The notes under the pieces: model-generated
Database searches by the model: none
Seen by the model: the letters and a program-made list of their open reading frames with translations, nothing else
What the model was told of the DNA's origin: nothing
DNA from: Nitrosomonadales bacterium
GTDB taxonomy: Bacteria; Pseudomonadota; Gammaproteobacteria; Burkholderiales; Gallionellaceae
DNA length: 64,000 bases
Assembly: GCA_016199835.1 (NCBI GenBank)
Contig: JACQFX010000026.1
Location: 124,001 to 188,000, forward strand
Direction of reading: 5' to 3'
Shown: piece by piece, positions 1-9,019 of the stretch
Layout of the letters: every line of letters starts with the position of its first letter
How positions within the stretch are numbered: position 1 is the stretch's first letter
Program-made: the position numbers and the translations under genes

Positions 1-575
1 TAGTGGGCGGGGAAGTCGCGCACTACCGCAGCGGCAAGCAGTGCCAGGTCATGGGCGCTGGAATAATGCTGAGGGTGCGGCAGGCCGGTTGAGTTGGCGA
101 AGTGAGTGTTGCCCATGCCCAGACGTTGCGCTTCCTTATTCATCAGTTCGGCGAAATTCGCTTCGCTGCCGGCGATGGCATCCGCCAGCACGCGCGCTGC
201 ATCGTTGCCGGATTGCACGATGAGGCCGCGCATCAACTCAGCCACTTTCACCGGCTTGCCGGCTTCGAGGAACATGCGCGATTCTTCACCCTGACTGGAG
301 AGCTCCTCGGCGGTGGGAACGATGTCCTGCTCCATGCTCAGTTTGCCGCGCTGAATGGCTGCTGAGGCCAGATAGGCTGTCATCAGCTTGGTCAGCGAAG
401 CAGGCTCGATGCGCTCTTCGCCTTTTTCATTGACCAGCACCTGATTGCTGCTGTAGTCATACAGCAGCCATGATTTGGCTGCCAGCGCCGGCGCGGGCGG
501 TAGCCCGGCTTGTTGCGCCACGGCGCAGGCGGGAAGAAGGAATACGATGAGGAACGATAGTACGGGTTTCATCAT
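1..575 (-). CDS. D-alanyl-D-alanine carboxypeptidase (PBP5/6 type), 3' part outside window
   Basis: Serine DD-carboxypeptidase that trims the terminal D-Ala of peptidoglycan stem peptides in the periplasm. Only the N-terminal ~191 residues are in the window; the gene runs off the left edge. The start is a double ATG (MMKPVLSF, 575 or 572), followed by a signal peptide ending near CAVAQQ. The SxxK active-site motif is visible as SLTK and the second motif as SGN (IVQSGNDAARVLADAI). The KTG motif would lie outside the window. Length and motif order fit the DacA/DacC family rather than the shorter PbpG, a second copy of which (62824-63714) lies at the other end of the window. Family assignment is firm; the exact paralogue is not decidable here. 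Confidence 0.9.
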   Translation of the reverse strand, partial: MMKPVLSFLIVFLLPACAVAQQAGLPPAPALAAKSWLLYDYSSNQVLVNEKGEERIEPASLTKLMTAYLASAAIQRGKLSMEQDIVPTAEELSSQGEESRMFLEAGKPVKVAELMRGLIVQSGNDAARVLADAIAGSEANFAELMNKEAQRLGMGNTHFANSTGLPHPQHYSSAHDLALLAAAVVRDFPAH

Positions 576-617
576 GTGATCACGGCTGCGCGAAGTGGTC
601 GCGCAGACTGCGGTATA

Positions 618-1490
618 TCAGGAAAATGCACTGGCGTAATGTTTCGCCTGTTCCATCTGTCCGGCAACCTGGTTGAGCATACCCTCGATTTTTTCCTGAT
701 CGATTCCCAATCCCAGCCATTCTTCTTCGCTGATGCTGGATGAGAAATTTTCTGCAATGCCGAATGATGGCTGCAGTCTTTCTGCGATGTTGAGCAGGCA
801 TATCAGTTGCGGGCTGATCGCCGCACCTTCCGCATCGGGCGTGTGGTGGTAGCGTAACACGGCGATGATCTCTTCCGGCAGATCCCATTGGCGCGCCAGT
901 TCTGCGCCCAGTTCGCAATGCGTGATGCCCAGGATTTCCTGTTCAAGCTCAAGCAGCGGGCGATCAGGTGTGGCCGCCACGCGGGCGTGCAACTCGTCGC
1001 TGCGATTGACGTCGAGCAGGGTGAGCACCAGATAACCGATGTCGTGCAGCAGGCCGGCCAGGAATATCTGGTCGTCCAGCGGGCGGCTGCGCATGGGCAT
1101 GGCGCGCGCAATGGTGCGTGCGGTCAGCGCCACGGCCAGGCTGTGCAGCCATAGATCCTGAACATCGAGTCTTCCGATCGGTGGACGGGTCAGCGTGGAC
1201 ATGGCGGCGATGCCGAGGGCAACGGATTTGACGCGGGTAATGCCCAGCAGCATGGCGGCATCGCTGACTGCCGACACCTTGCGTGAAGCGCCGAACAGGG
1301 GGGTGTTGGCCAGTCCGATGAGTTTCGCTGAAATTTGCGGGTCTTGTCCGATCAGCTTGAGCATCTCACGCTCGCCCTCGTCGGTATCCAATTGCAGCGC
1401 CAGCAATTTTTGCGCGATGACCGGCATGGCAGGCAAGGCGTTGAGATTTTTTACGGATTGTTTCAGGTCTGTCTGGCTGTTGGCTTCCAT
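618..1490 (-). CDS. HDOD domain signalling protein (copy A)
   Basis: 290-residue protein made almost entirely of an HDOD domain, an HD-related fold that usually lacks phosphohydrolase activity and acts in signalling. Key blocks are LPAMPVIAQKLLALQ, LIGQDPQISAKLIGLANT, the LLHDIGYLVL segment and the RYHHTPDAEGA segment. A Shine-Dalgarno GGAGAA lies just upstream of the ATG. It is the downstream member of a tandem pair with the gene at 1586-2461; the two share long identical blocks and nearly equal length, so they are recent paralogues. No output domain is attached. Specific function unknown; a role in regulating motility, c-di-GMP or stress output is only family-level expectation. Confidence 0.9.
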   Translation of the reverse strand: MEANSQTDLKQSVKNLNALPAMPVIAQKLLALQLDTDEGEREMLKLIGQDPQISAKLIGLANTPLFGASRKVSAVSDAAMLLGITRVKSVALGIAAMSTLTRPPIGRLDVQDLWLHSLAVALTARTIARAMPMRSRPLDDQIFLAGLLHDIGYLVLTLLDVNRSDELHARVAATPDRPLLELEQEILGITHCELGAELARQWDLPEEIIAVLRYHHTPDAEGAAISPQLICLLNIAERLQPSFGIAENFSSSISEEEWLGLGIDQEKIEGMLNQVAGQMEQAKHYASAFS

Positions 1491-1585
1491 GGGTTCTCCA
1501 GGCTGTATATCGTTGTTTTGCTCGGTGTAATCGGTGCTGGATATTCTAACAGCCGCCCACGCGCTGCGGGCGATTATTGAGAGAG

Positions 1586-2461
1586 TCAGGTGAAAGTATT
1601 GGTGAATTGCACAGCCTGATCCGCCTGTTCATCCACTCGTGTCCTGATCTCATCGGCATCATTCGGGTCTATGCCCAAAGCTTCCCAGTCTGCATCGCTG
1701 ATGTCTGGGGCGACATATTCGTTGAGGCCGAAAGAAGGAAGTAATTTCTCCGCTATGGCGATCATGCGCGCCAGCGGGTTTGCCGCTGCGGCCTCTGCCG
1801 CATCCGGGGTATGGTGATAGCGCAGCACGGCGATAATTTCGTCCGGCAGGTTCCAGTGGCGCACCAGTTCCGAGCCAAGTTCATCATGGGTCACTTCCAG
1901 CAATTCCCGTTCGATCTCCAGCGCCGGGCGTTGTGGTGCGGCGGCCAGTTGTGCGTGCAACCTGTCGCTACGCTTGGGGTCGAGGAAAGCCAGTGCGAGA
2001 AAACCGATGTCGTGCAGCAGACCTGCGAGGAAAATGTGATCGTCCTGCGGGCGGAGTTGCACCGGCATGACGCGGGCGATAGCCAGCATGGCGAAAGCGA
2101 TGCCGAAACTGTGCAGCCAGAGATCCTGCATGTTGAATCGTCCGGCTGGGGTACGGGTCATCAGCGACATGATGGCGATACCAGTGGCAACCGACTTGAC
2201 CCGGTTAAGGCCGAGCAGCATCGCTGCGTTGCGTATGGTCGTGACGTCGACCGATGAGCCGATGGCTGCGGTGTTGGCCAAGCCGACGATCTTGGCCGAG
2301 ATTTGTGGATCCTGCTCGATCAGGAGCAGGAGATTGCGCTCCCCTTCCTCGGTGTCCATCTGCAGGGCCAGCAATTTCTGCGCGATGACCGGCATGGCAG
2401 GCAGCGCGTCCAGGTTCATGATCGTTTGTCTGAGGTTTATGTGTGCACCGCCATCGCTCAT
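1586..2461 (-). CDS. HDOD domain signalling protein (copy B)
   Basis: 291-residue HDOD protein, tandem paralogue of the gene at 618-1490, separated from it by 95 bases. Shared blocks include LDALPAMPVIAQKLLALQ, the DTEEGER segment, QDPQISAKIVGLANT, FLAGLLHDIGFLALAFLD and VLRYHHTPDA. Like its sibling it has only the HDOD fold and no receiver, GGDEF or kinase domain. It lies just downstream of the RegB/RegA pair on the same strand, 100 bases after the regulator stop, and might be co-transcribed. Two inverted repeats (2508-2527, and a GC-rich one near 2483-2498) lie in that gap and may form a weak terminator or processing structure. Specific role unknown. Confidence 0.9.
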   Translation of the reverse strand: MSDGGAHINLRQTIMNLDALPAMPVIAQKLLALQMDTEEGERNLLLLIEQDPQISAKIVGLANTAAIGSSVDVTTIRNAAMLLGLNRVKSVATGIAIMSLMTRTPAGRFNMQDLWLHSFGIAFAMLAIARVMPVQLRPQDDHIFLAGLLHDIGFLALAFLDPKRSDRLHAQLAAAPQRPALEIERELLEVTHDELGSELVRHWNLPDEIIAVLRYHHTPDAAEAAAANPLARMIAIAEKLLPSFGLNEYVAPDISDADWEALGIDPNDADEIRTRVDEQADQAVQFTNTFT

Positions 2462-2561
2462 GGTTTTGTTCTTTCGCTATTCCTGCGCCGGGGGCGCAAA
2501 ATGATTCGCGTATTCTAACTAATACGCTGGCGAGGGGGCATATAAATTTACTTCCCGGTCA

Positions 2562-3107
2562 TCAGTTTTCCGAGCAGGGGCGCTTCGATAGTTTGCGTTG
2601 CAAGGTGCGGCGGTGCATGTTGAGTGCTCGCGCGGTGGCGGAAATATTTCCCTGATATTCCTGTAGTACACGCTGGATGTGTTCCCATTCCAGCCGTTCC
2701 ACCGACGGCGGCTGCGCGCTGAGCGGCGCGTCGGCGCTGGCGCTATGGCCGAATGCGGCCACGATCTCGTCGGCGTTCGCAGGTTTGGAAAGGTATTGTG
2801 TCGCACCCAGCTTGATGGCTTCCACAGCGGTGACGATGCTGGCATAGCCGGTGAGCACGACGATACGCGTGGCGGGATCCAGTTCGTGCAGCGCCTGAAC
2901 CAGCGCCAGCCCGGATGCGCCGCTCATTTTCAGATCCACCACCGCATATTCCGGCGGGCTGGCCTGCGCCAACGGCACAGCCTGTTCTACGCTGTGCGCC
3001 GTGGTAACCATGAACCCGCGTTTCTCCAGGGCACGGCACAGTACGCCGCAAAACGTGGCATCGTCGTCCACCAGCAGCAGGGATGGTTGTTCGTTCGTCA
3101 CGCTCAC
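2562..3107 (-). CDS. regA: RegA/PrrA/ActR-family redox response regulator
   Basis: Two-domain response regulator of the RegA type: an N-terminal receiver (acidic cluster LLVDDD, phosphoacceptor Asp in VVDLKMSG, Lys in YLSKPANADE) joined by a short proline-containing linker to a Fis-type helix-turn-helix ending NISATARALNMHRRTLQRKL, a hallmark of this family. Length 181 residues from a GTG at 3107 that overlaps the stop of the kinase gene (GTGA), or 179 from a second GTG at 3101; family members are about 180-190. The family controls respiratory, carbon- and nitrogen-fixation genes in response to electron-transport redox state. The overlap with the kinase implies translational coupling and a cognate pair. 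Symbol given by homology. Confidence 0.92.
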   Translation of the reverse strand: MSVTNEQPSLLLVDDDATFCGVLCRALEKRGFMVTTAHSVEQAVPLAQASPPEYAVVDLKMSGASGLALVQALHELDPATRIVVLTGYASIVTAVEAIKLGATQYLSKPANADEIVAAFGHSASADAPLSAQPPSVERLEWEHIQRVLQEYQGNISATARALNMHRRTLQRKLSKRPCSEN

Positions 3108-4408
3108 GGTGTGTCTCCGGCATGCAGCGGCAGCATGACTTCTGTGGTCGCACCTCCGCCTTCGCGGTTGAATAATCGCACTTTGCCGCCCATGCGTTCT
3201 ATGGTGGCATTGGCGAGGAACAGACCCAACCCCTGGCCTTCCTTTTTGGTGGTGAAGAAGGCGGAACCGGCGCGGGCAGCGGCTTCGGGTGTGAGTCCCG
3301 GCCCATGGTCGTGGATGCTCAAAGTGAAGTTTCCGGCATCCCAATGGGCCTGGATATCGACTTCATGCGGCGAAGCATCGGCGGCATTGTTGAGCAGGTT
3401 TAGCAGCGCTGCGCGCAAGGCCGGGTCGATGCTCAACTGCGGCGCGGATTGCGCTCCGCTGGCCTGATAGTTGCAGCGTACGGTCGGGCGCAGCAACTGC
3501 CATTCATCCAGTGTCTCGGCGAGAAATTGCCCCAGCGGCTGCTCGGCCCGTTCCCCGACGTCATGCGCATTGGCCAGCAGCTTGCCGAGGATACGTTTGC
3601 ATACCTGCACTTGGCTGTCGAGGATGTCGAGGTTGCCGCGCCATTCCGGCAGCACGGCCTGATCGCGTTTCAGCTCGCCTATCACCACGGCCAGCGTGGA
3701 TAGCGGCGTTCCCAGCTCATGTGCGGCCCCGGCGGCCTGCGTACCGAGCGCCACGATGCGCTCGTTGCGCAGGGTTTCCTCGCGCACGCTGGATAGTGCC
3801 GCATCGCGCTCGCGCACTGCGTGCGCCATCTTCACCACGAAATACGCCACCACCACCGCGCTGATGACAAACCCCAACCACATGCCGAACACGTGCAGGT
3901 TGAAGATGCTGTCCTGCGGCATCTCGCCCATGCCTTCCATGTCGGCCATGTCGCCGGACATCTCGTGCGGCATGGGCAGCGGCACGTAGAACTTCATCAG
4001 CAGGGTGTAGCAGCCGGTGGTGATGCCCGTCATGGCCCAGGTGTAGCCGTGCGGCAAGGTGGCAGCGACGATCACCAGCGGTAACAGGAACAGCGAGATG
4101 AACGGATTGGTCGAGCCGCCGCCATAATAGAGCAGCACCGACAGCGCCAGCACGTCGGCGCACAACTGCGCGAACAGTTCCGTATTGGATACCGGGCGGT
4201 CATTGCGCAGGCGCAACCAGGTGAACAGGTTCAGCACGGCCAGCGCGGCGACGGCGGCGAGCATAGGCGGCCATTGCAGCTTCATTTCGAGGAAATGGTA
4301 CACCAGCGCAAGCGTGGCGCATTGCGCCGCCACGGCGATGGCGCGCAGCCATACGAGTCGGCGCAAATGGCTGTGGCCGGTCTGGGCGGCGAATGGAGAG
4401 GGATTCAT
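3104..4408 (-). CDS. regB: RegB/PrrB-family redox-sensing histidine kinase
   Basis: Membrane histidine kinase, 434 residues from the ATG at 4408 (MNPSPFAAQT); longer upstream reading is unlikely because it encodes low-complexity sequence before the first membrane helix. About six membrane segments occupy residues 16-195. The quinone-binding motif GGxxNPF is present (GGSTNPF, residues 97-103). The H-box is AAHELGTPLS with His230, and Cys270 lies exactly 40 residues later, the same spacing as His225/Cys265 of Rhodobacter RegB, the redox-active cysteine. C-terminal ATPase motifs GPGLTPE and GQGLGLFLANA are intact. Odd: a Met-, His- and acid-rich segment between two helices (residues 146-165) that could bind metal. 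Forms an operon with the RegA-like regulator. Confidence 0.93.
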   Translation of the reverse strand: MNPSPFAAQTGHSHLRRLVWLRAIAVAAQCATLALVYHFLEMKLQWPPMLAAVAALAVLNLFTWLRLRNDRPVSNTELFAQLCADVLALSVLLYYGGGSTNPFISLFLLPLVIVAATLPHGYTWAMTGITTGCYTLLMKFYVPLPMPHEMSGDMADMEGMGEMPQDSIFNLHVFGMWLGFVISAVVVAYFVVKMAHAVRERDAALSSVREETLRNERIVALGTQAAGAAHELGTPLSTLAVVIGELKRDQAVLPEWRGNLDILDSQVQVCKRILGKLLANAHDVGERAEQPLGQFLAETLDEWQLLRPTVRCNYQASGAQSAPQLSIDPALRAALLNLLNNAADASPHEVDIQAHWDAGNFTLSIHDHGPGLTPEAAARAGSAFFTTKKEGQGLGLFLANATIERMGGKVRLFNREGGGATTEVMLPLHAGDTP

Positions 4409-4446
4409 GGTGCGGGATTTTACCGGGTTGTCGGTGCAGCGGGGGT

Positions 4447-4461
4447 GCGACAATTTGCCGC
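4447..4461. promoter_or_regulatory. Candidate RegA/RegR-type operator upstream of regB
   Basis: A 15-base imperfect palindrome, read on the minus strand as GCGGCAAATTGTCGC, 39 bases upstream of the regB start. It matches 9 of the 11 fixed positions of the published RegA/RegR box GNGRCRTTNNGNCGC; the central TT is AA. Position and symmetry suggest autoregulation of the operon. This is pattern matching by eye. Confidence 0.35.
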
Positions 4462-4574
4462 GTCGTGACGGGCGCTGTTTGCTCCGGCCTGGTCTGGACA
4501 GGCATTCGGGGGGCGGGCGTAATTGCGTGCGGGGCACCTGATCGGCATGCTCCCGGGTGATCGGAGCTATTTGT

Positions 4575-6506
4575 TCAGGCAGAGGATGGTTCCGGCACCT
4601 TGAATTGCCATGTCAGGCTGCTCCGTGTATCTGAAAAGATGCGGTCTTGCGCGGCGACGGGATGGCGCAGGAAAGTGGTGAGCGCATGTGCCGGGAGGGG
4701 GCGGATGGCCGTTGTTCCTTCGTTGGTATGCACCATGCGTACCACTGTCTCGCCCACGACTTCCGCAATGTCGCAACATTCCCCGTTTGCGCTGGATTGG
4801 CGCAGTGCGGACAGGCGCTCGATTTCACCCTCCAGTTTCTGGCATTTTTCCATCAGATAGGCAGACTCTTTCATCATCGGTGCAAACTGATCCACCACCT
4901 TGTTCCATTCCACCTGTTGTTCCGGCGTCAGCCGGATCTGTCCGCTCCGGATCTTGTCACCCATGTCGAGGATCCTGGCGATCTTGGGATTGGCGCGGAG
5001 AGAATTCATCTGACCCGACTTGATTTTCAGCGTGTGCCTGATGTCGGCGATGGCGCTGTGCATCCTGGATATCTGCTGGTCGTAGCTGGAAAAATCCGGC
5101 ACCAGTATGGCGATGGCGGTTTCCTTGTCCTTGCGCGCACTCGAGGATGCAATCCTGATCCGTTTGCCTGCGATGGCACTGCCTTCGGCAACGCCGATCT
5201 GCACGTCGTCCGCGACGATCTCGCAATTCACCGCACGCTCGATGGAGACGGTCTTGCCGATGATGGTGCAGCTCTCGGCGAAACCGAGCGTTATACTGCC
5301 GTCCCACGCCTCGATCAGGGCGCTGAACGCGCGTCCCTTGATATTGACGTTGCCGCCCGTGCTGCGCGCACGGCCGCCGGAGAGGTTGCTTTCAAGCTGG
5401 ATGTTGCCGCCTTCCGATACGATGGAGCCGTAAACGTTGGAATGGAAGGTCATGTGCTTACCCTCGACCACGCGCCCTTCCTGTACTTCGCCGTGTTCCA
5501 CGAATTGGTCCACAGCGAGCCGGATGTCGCCGGTGGACTTGGCGCTGATGCCGCCCTTGTTTTCTATCCTGGTGGTGATCCAGATTTCGCCGGATGTCTC
5601 GTCGATGACGACGAAGCCGTCCATGTTTGCGACCAGGAGTTCGCCTCCTTCGATACGGTCTATGCGGGTACCTTCGCCACCCAGTTTGCGCAGGTCTATA
5701 TCTTCGGGCAGGCGTGCCTCCATGATTTCTCCGCTTACCTTGTAGCCGGGTTTGCCCAGTGCGCGCGGTATCTTGCGCAGCAGAGGCGCATTTTTGGCGA
5801 CTTGCGGAAAGCGGTTCCGGGCGCGGCGCAGGTCGGCCTTGCCATTGGGGAGGATCAGGGGGGCGTTGTCCTGGCGCAAGGTGTCGCTCTCTTCAATCAC
5901 CCGTGCATCGTTGCTGTCCGTCGGTGCAAGCTGGAAAGCAAAATCCAGGCGGCCTGCCGTATTGTTTGCGATGGCGTTGCACACCAGGTCGGCATTGATG
6001 CCGTAACGCACGCCTTTGATCCACATGTCCGCGACGAACTCATCGAAACTCAGTTTTGTCGGGCGGGATTCAGTCCTGCGCTTGTGGCCGGTGATGGGGG
6101 CGTTCCCATCGCTTCCCGGTTCGCCATAGATGGGTTCTTCCGTAGTGACTTCGATGAACAGCGGCTCGAATATGTATTCCGCGCGGTCGCCTGCATCGGT
6201 GATTTTTACGCTGCGGTACAACTCCCTGCGCTGCGGCATGAAGCGCACGATGTCCCGCGCGATGTGTATTTCGTTTGCTGTGCCAGGCGTGGCCGGGATG
6301 TCGCCATACAGCAGCCTGATGAAGGCCGCATAGTCCAGTCCCTCGAAATAGGCGCCGCTGTCGAACAGGCGATCGACGAACAGCCTGAGTATGTCCTGTG
6401 CGGGTGGCGGGGTGAGATTGATGAACACGCCCTCTGAACGTATGAGCACGTATGCTGGCAGGAGTGGGCGGTCTTTTGTTATTTGTTCGTCTGCTGAAGT
6501 AACCAT
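4575..6506 (-). CDS. DUF342 (FapA) family protein
   Basis: 643-residue cytoplasmic protein without signal peptide or membrane helix. The middle (about residues 230-450) carries repeated short beta-turn segments rich in Gly, Asn and Asp typical of DUF342, probably a beta-helix-like fold (for example SNVYGSIVSEGGNIQLES, SALIEAWDGSITLGFAE, CEIVADDVQIGVAEGSAI). A helical, Met/Gln/Glu-rich stretch follows (about 480-590) and would form a coiled coil. The family includes FapA, named as a flagellar assembly protein and linked to polar localisation in some species, but no flagellar genes are nearby. The gene lies between the redox system and a c-di-GMP gene on the same strand. The function in this organism is not established. 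Confidence 0.85.
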   Translation of the reverse strand: MVTSADEQITKDRPLLPAYVLIRSEGVFINLTPPPAQDILRLFVDRLFDSGAYFEGLDYAAFIRLLYGDIPATPGTANEIHIARDIVRFMPQRRELYRSVKITDAGDRAEYIFEPLFIEVTTEEPIYGEPGSDGNAPITGHKRRTESRPTKLSFDEFVADMWIKGVRYGINADLVCNAIANNTAGRLDFAFQLAPTDSNDARVIEESDTLRQDNAPLILPNGKADLRRARNRFPQVAKNAPLLRKIPRALGKPGYKVSGEIMEARLPEDIDLRKLGGEGTRIDRIEGGELLVANMDGFVVIDETSGEIWITTRIENKGGISAKSTGDIRLAVDQFVEHGEVQEGRVVEGKHMTFHSNVYGSIVSEGGNIQLESNLSGGRARSTGGNVNIKGRAFSALIEAWDGSITLGFAESCTIIGKTVSIERAVNCEIVADDVQIGVAEGSAIAGKRIRIASSSARKDKETAIAILVPDFSSYDQQISRMHSAIADIRHTLKIKSGQMNSLRANPKIARILDMGDKIRSGQIRLTPEQQVEWNKVVDQFAPMMKESAYLMEKCQKLEGEIERLSALRQSSANGECCDIAEVVGETVVRMVHTNEGTTAIRPLPAHALTTFLRHPVAAQDRIFSDTRSSLTWQFKVPEPSSA

Positions 6507-6547
6507 CCAGATACCTTACACGCGGGGGCGGGTTCCCTGCAAATAAT

Positions 6548-9007
6548 TCATGCGCGAACTGGCTGGGAGCGTTTCAGGAGTTGTTCGAATTCATCCAGCG
6601 GGACGGGCTTGCTGAACAGATAACCTTGATACAGCATACAGCCCATATGTTCGAGGAAATCGCGTTGTTCCTGTGTCTCCACCCCTTCGGCGATGACTTC
6701 CATGCTCAGGTTGTCGGCCATGCCGATGATGGTCTGGATGATGGTCGCGTCGCTTGCCTGGGTGCCGATGTTGCGCACGAACGACTGATCGATCTTCAAC
6801 TGTTTGAGCGGCAACCGGGTCAGGTAAGCCAGCGAGGAATAGCCGGTCCCGAAGTCATCCATGGAGAAGCTCACGCCGATTTGTCTGAGCGCCTGCATCT
6901 TGTCTATCGTGTCCGCGACATCGTCGAGTACGATGCTTTCAGTCAGTTCGAGTTTGAGGTAATGGGGGGCGATGCCGGTGCGCCGGATTATTTCGCTCAC
7001 CTGCGCAACGAAGTTCGCCTGGCGGAATTGCCGCCCGCTGACGTTGACGGCAAGTTGCAGGTCGCGGGTATGCGGATTTTCTTCCCATGTCTTGATCTGC
7101 TGACAGGCGACTTCCAGCACCCATTGCCCGATCGGAAGGATGAGGCCGGTTTCTTCTGCCAGAGGGATGAATTGCTGAGGTGAGATCAGGCCGCGTACCG
7201 GATGTATCCAGCGCAGCAAGACCTCCGCTCCAAAGATATGACCGACGTGGTCGATCTGCGCCTGATAATAAAGCTGGAACTCCCGCCTGCTTAATGCCTC
7301 CCGCATTCCTGCTTCGAGCTGGGCGCGCACTTCCAGTTCTTCCTGCATCACGGGGTCGAAGAAGCGCAGCGTATTGCGTCCGGCTTTTTTTGCCTCGTAC
7401 ATGGCCGTGTCCGCCTGCTTCAGCAATTCATCGAGCTCTTGTTTGTAATTGACGAACAGCGTGACGCCCATGCTCGATGAGCTATGGCATTCGCATCCTT
7501 CGAGAGAGTAGGGGTGGCTGAGAATTTCCAGCACTTTCTCCCCAACCGTTTGTGCCTGCGCGGCAGCCTGTGTTCTGTCCTGACTCAAGCCTTCCAGCAG
7601 CAACACGAACTCGTCTCCGCCGAAGCGCGCCAGTGTATCGCCCTCGCGCACACAGGCTTGCAGGCGCTTGGATACCTCGACCAGCAGCAGGTCGCCGATG
7701 CCATGCCCCTTGGTGTCATTCAGGGTCTTGAAGTTATCGAGATCGATGAACATGAGTGCGCCACCGGTCTGGTTGCGCGCACTGGTTGCGACCGCCTGCC
7801 GCAAACGGTCCAGCAGCAAACGCCGATTGGGCAATTGGCTGAGCGAGTCATAAAAGGCGAGATGATGGATCTCGCTCTCGGCCTTTTTGCGTTCCGTGAA
7901 ATCAACGAACGCACCGACATAATTTGTGACTTTCTGGTCTTTACCCAATACCGCAGTGATGCTCAGCCACTCCGGATAAACCTCGCCATTTTTGCGCCGG
8001 TTCCAGACCTCGCCCTGCCAACTGTTGTGCTGTTGCAGGCTCGTCCACATCTGCTGGAAAAACTCCGCGTTGTGGCGGTCTGACTTGAGCATGGCAGGGG
8101 TTTTGCCGAGCGCCTCTTCCGCGCTGTATCCCGTTACATGGGTGAATGCCTGGTTTACACGGATGATCTTCGCCTGCTCATCGGTTACCATCATGCCCTC
8201 GTCGGTCTCGAAGGCGATGGCGGCGATGCGCAATGCCGCCTCGCGTTCTTCCTGTGCCGCCATCATGTTGTTGAACACATGTGCCATGCTGGCGATATCT
8301 TTCGGCCCGGACGGCTCCGCGCGCACCTGGAATTCGCCCCGCTTGCTGCGCTCCATGCTTGCAGATAACTGGTTGAGTGGAAGCGTCATGCGATTGGTGA
8401 GGCGGCGGATCAGGAACAGGAACAGCAGCGCGAAAGAGAGCGAGATGGCCAGATTGGTGATGAAGATGTCGGAAGTCATCTTGGCCAGCGCCGCCTTGCT
8501 CATGACTACGGAAACCTGTCCGAGCAACTCGGGAGACGCGGCATCGTTGAACGGGGATTCCGCTGCGGGCTGCGAGTAGACCGGGGCCGCGAAATACCAG
8601 GCATTGGAGCTTTCCGCATTGAGCACGGCGGCGGCTTGCAAACCGCTGTCATGGAGGCCCTGATCGAGAAATTCTGCCTGGCTGATGTCGCCGCGCGCCA
8701 GCAGCACATGCCCGCTGGCATCGCGTATTTCAACGCCGACCACGCCGGGGAAGACCAGGGTGGCGTTCACTGCGCCTGTGGCGTTGTCGGCAGATGCGTA
8801 AACGAGTGCCAGAGAACTTTGTTGCGCCAGGTTCTCGGTGATGCGCTGCCCCTGCTCGATCAGGTCGTGGCGCACGCGTTTATTGCCTTGCCACGATCCC
8901 GCTATGGAAGAACACAGCGCCAGGAAAAAGATGCCGAACGTGATTGTGACGCCGAGCTGGCGCTGGAATGTGAGCTTCTGGAGAAAGGCGCGAAATATCT
9001 TATTCAT
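6548..9007 (-). CDS. Membrane PAS-GGDEF-EAL c-di-GMP protein with periplasmic CHASE8-like sensor
   Basis: 819 residues. Order: membrane helix (about 18-37), periplasmic sensor resembling CHASE8 (about 38-175), second helix (IFITNLAISLSFALLFLFLI), HAMP, PAS (about 262-380), GGDEF, EAL. The cyclase site is intact (ARFGGDEF) with an RxxD inhibitory site just before it (REGD). Phosphodiesterase residues also look intact: EVLLRW, NVSGRQF, LELTES, DDFGTGYSSL, LKIDQSF and AEGVET. It could therefore make or degrade c-di-GMP. The start lies 12 bases after the stop of the periplasmic substrate-binding gene (9020-10222), so the two probably form a bicistronic unit in which the binding protein presents a ligand to the sensor. 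Confidence 0.93.
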   Translation of the reverse strand: MNKIFRAFLQKLTFQRQLGVTITFGIFFLALCSSIAGSWQGNKRVRHDLIEQGQRITENLAQQSSLALVYASADNATGAVNATLVFPGVVGVEIRDASGHVLLARGDISQAEFLDQGLHDSGLQAAAVLNAESSNAWYFAAPVYSQPAAESPFNDAASPELLGQVSVVMSKAALAKMTSDIFITNLAISLSFALLFLFLIRRLTNRMTLPLNQLSASMERSKRGEFQVRAEPSGPKDIASMAHVFNNMMAAQEEREAALRIAAIAFETDEGMMVTDEQAKIIRVNQAFTHVTGYSAEEALGKTPAMLKSDRHNAEFFQQMWTSLQQHNSWQGEVWNRRKNGEVYPEWLSITAVLGKDQKVTNYVGAFVDFTERKKAESEIHHLAFYDSLSQLPNRRLLLDRLRQAVATSARNQTGGALMFIDLDNFKTLNDTKGHGIGDLLLVEVSKRLQACVREGDTLARFGGDEFVLLLEGLSQDRTQAAAQAQTVGEKVLEILSHPYSLEGCECHSSSSMGVTLFVNYKQELDELLKQADTAMYEAKKAGRNTLRFFDPVMQEELEVRAQLEAGMREALSRREFQLYYQAQIDHVGHIFGAEVLLRWIHPVRGLISPQQFIPLAEETGLILPIGQWVLEVACQQIKTWEENPHTRDLQLAVNVSGRQFRQANFVAQVSEIIRRTGIAPHYLKLELTESIVLDDVADTIDKMQALRQIGVSFSMDDFGTGYSSLAYLTRLPLKQLKIDQSFVRNIGTQASDATIIQTIIGMADNLSMEVIAEGVETQEQRDFLEHMGCMLYQGYLFSKPVPLDEFEQLLKRSQPVRA

Positions 9008-9019
9008 GAAAGCCGCGCC

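Noticed and set aside
4647-6437. Long open frame (596 codons) on the plus strand opposite the DUF342 gene
   Set aside because: It mirrors the codon bias of the real gene, encodes low-similarity Arg/His/Asp-rich sequence and has no ribosome-binding site or family motif.
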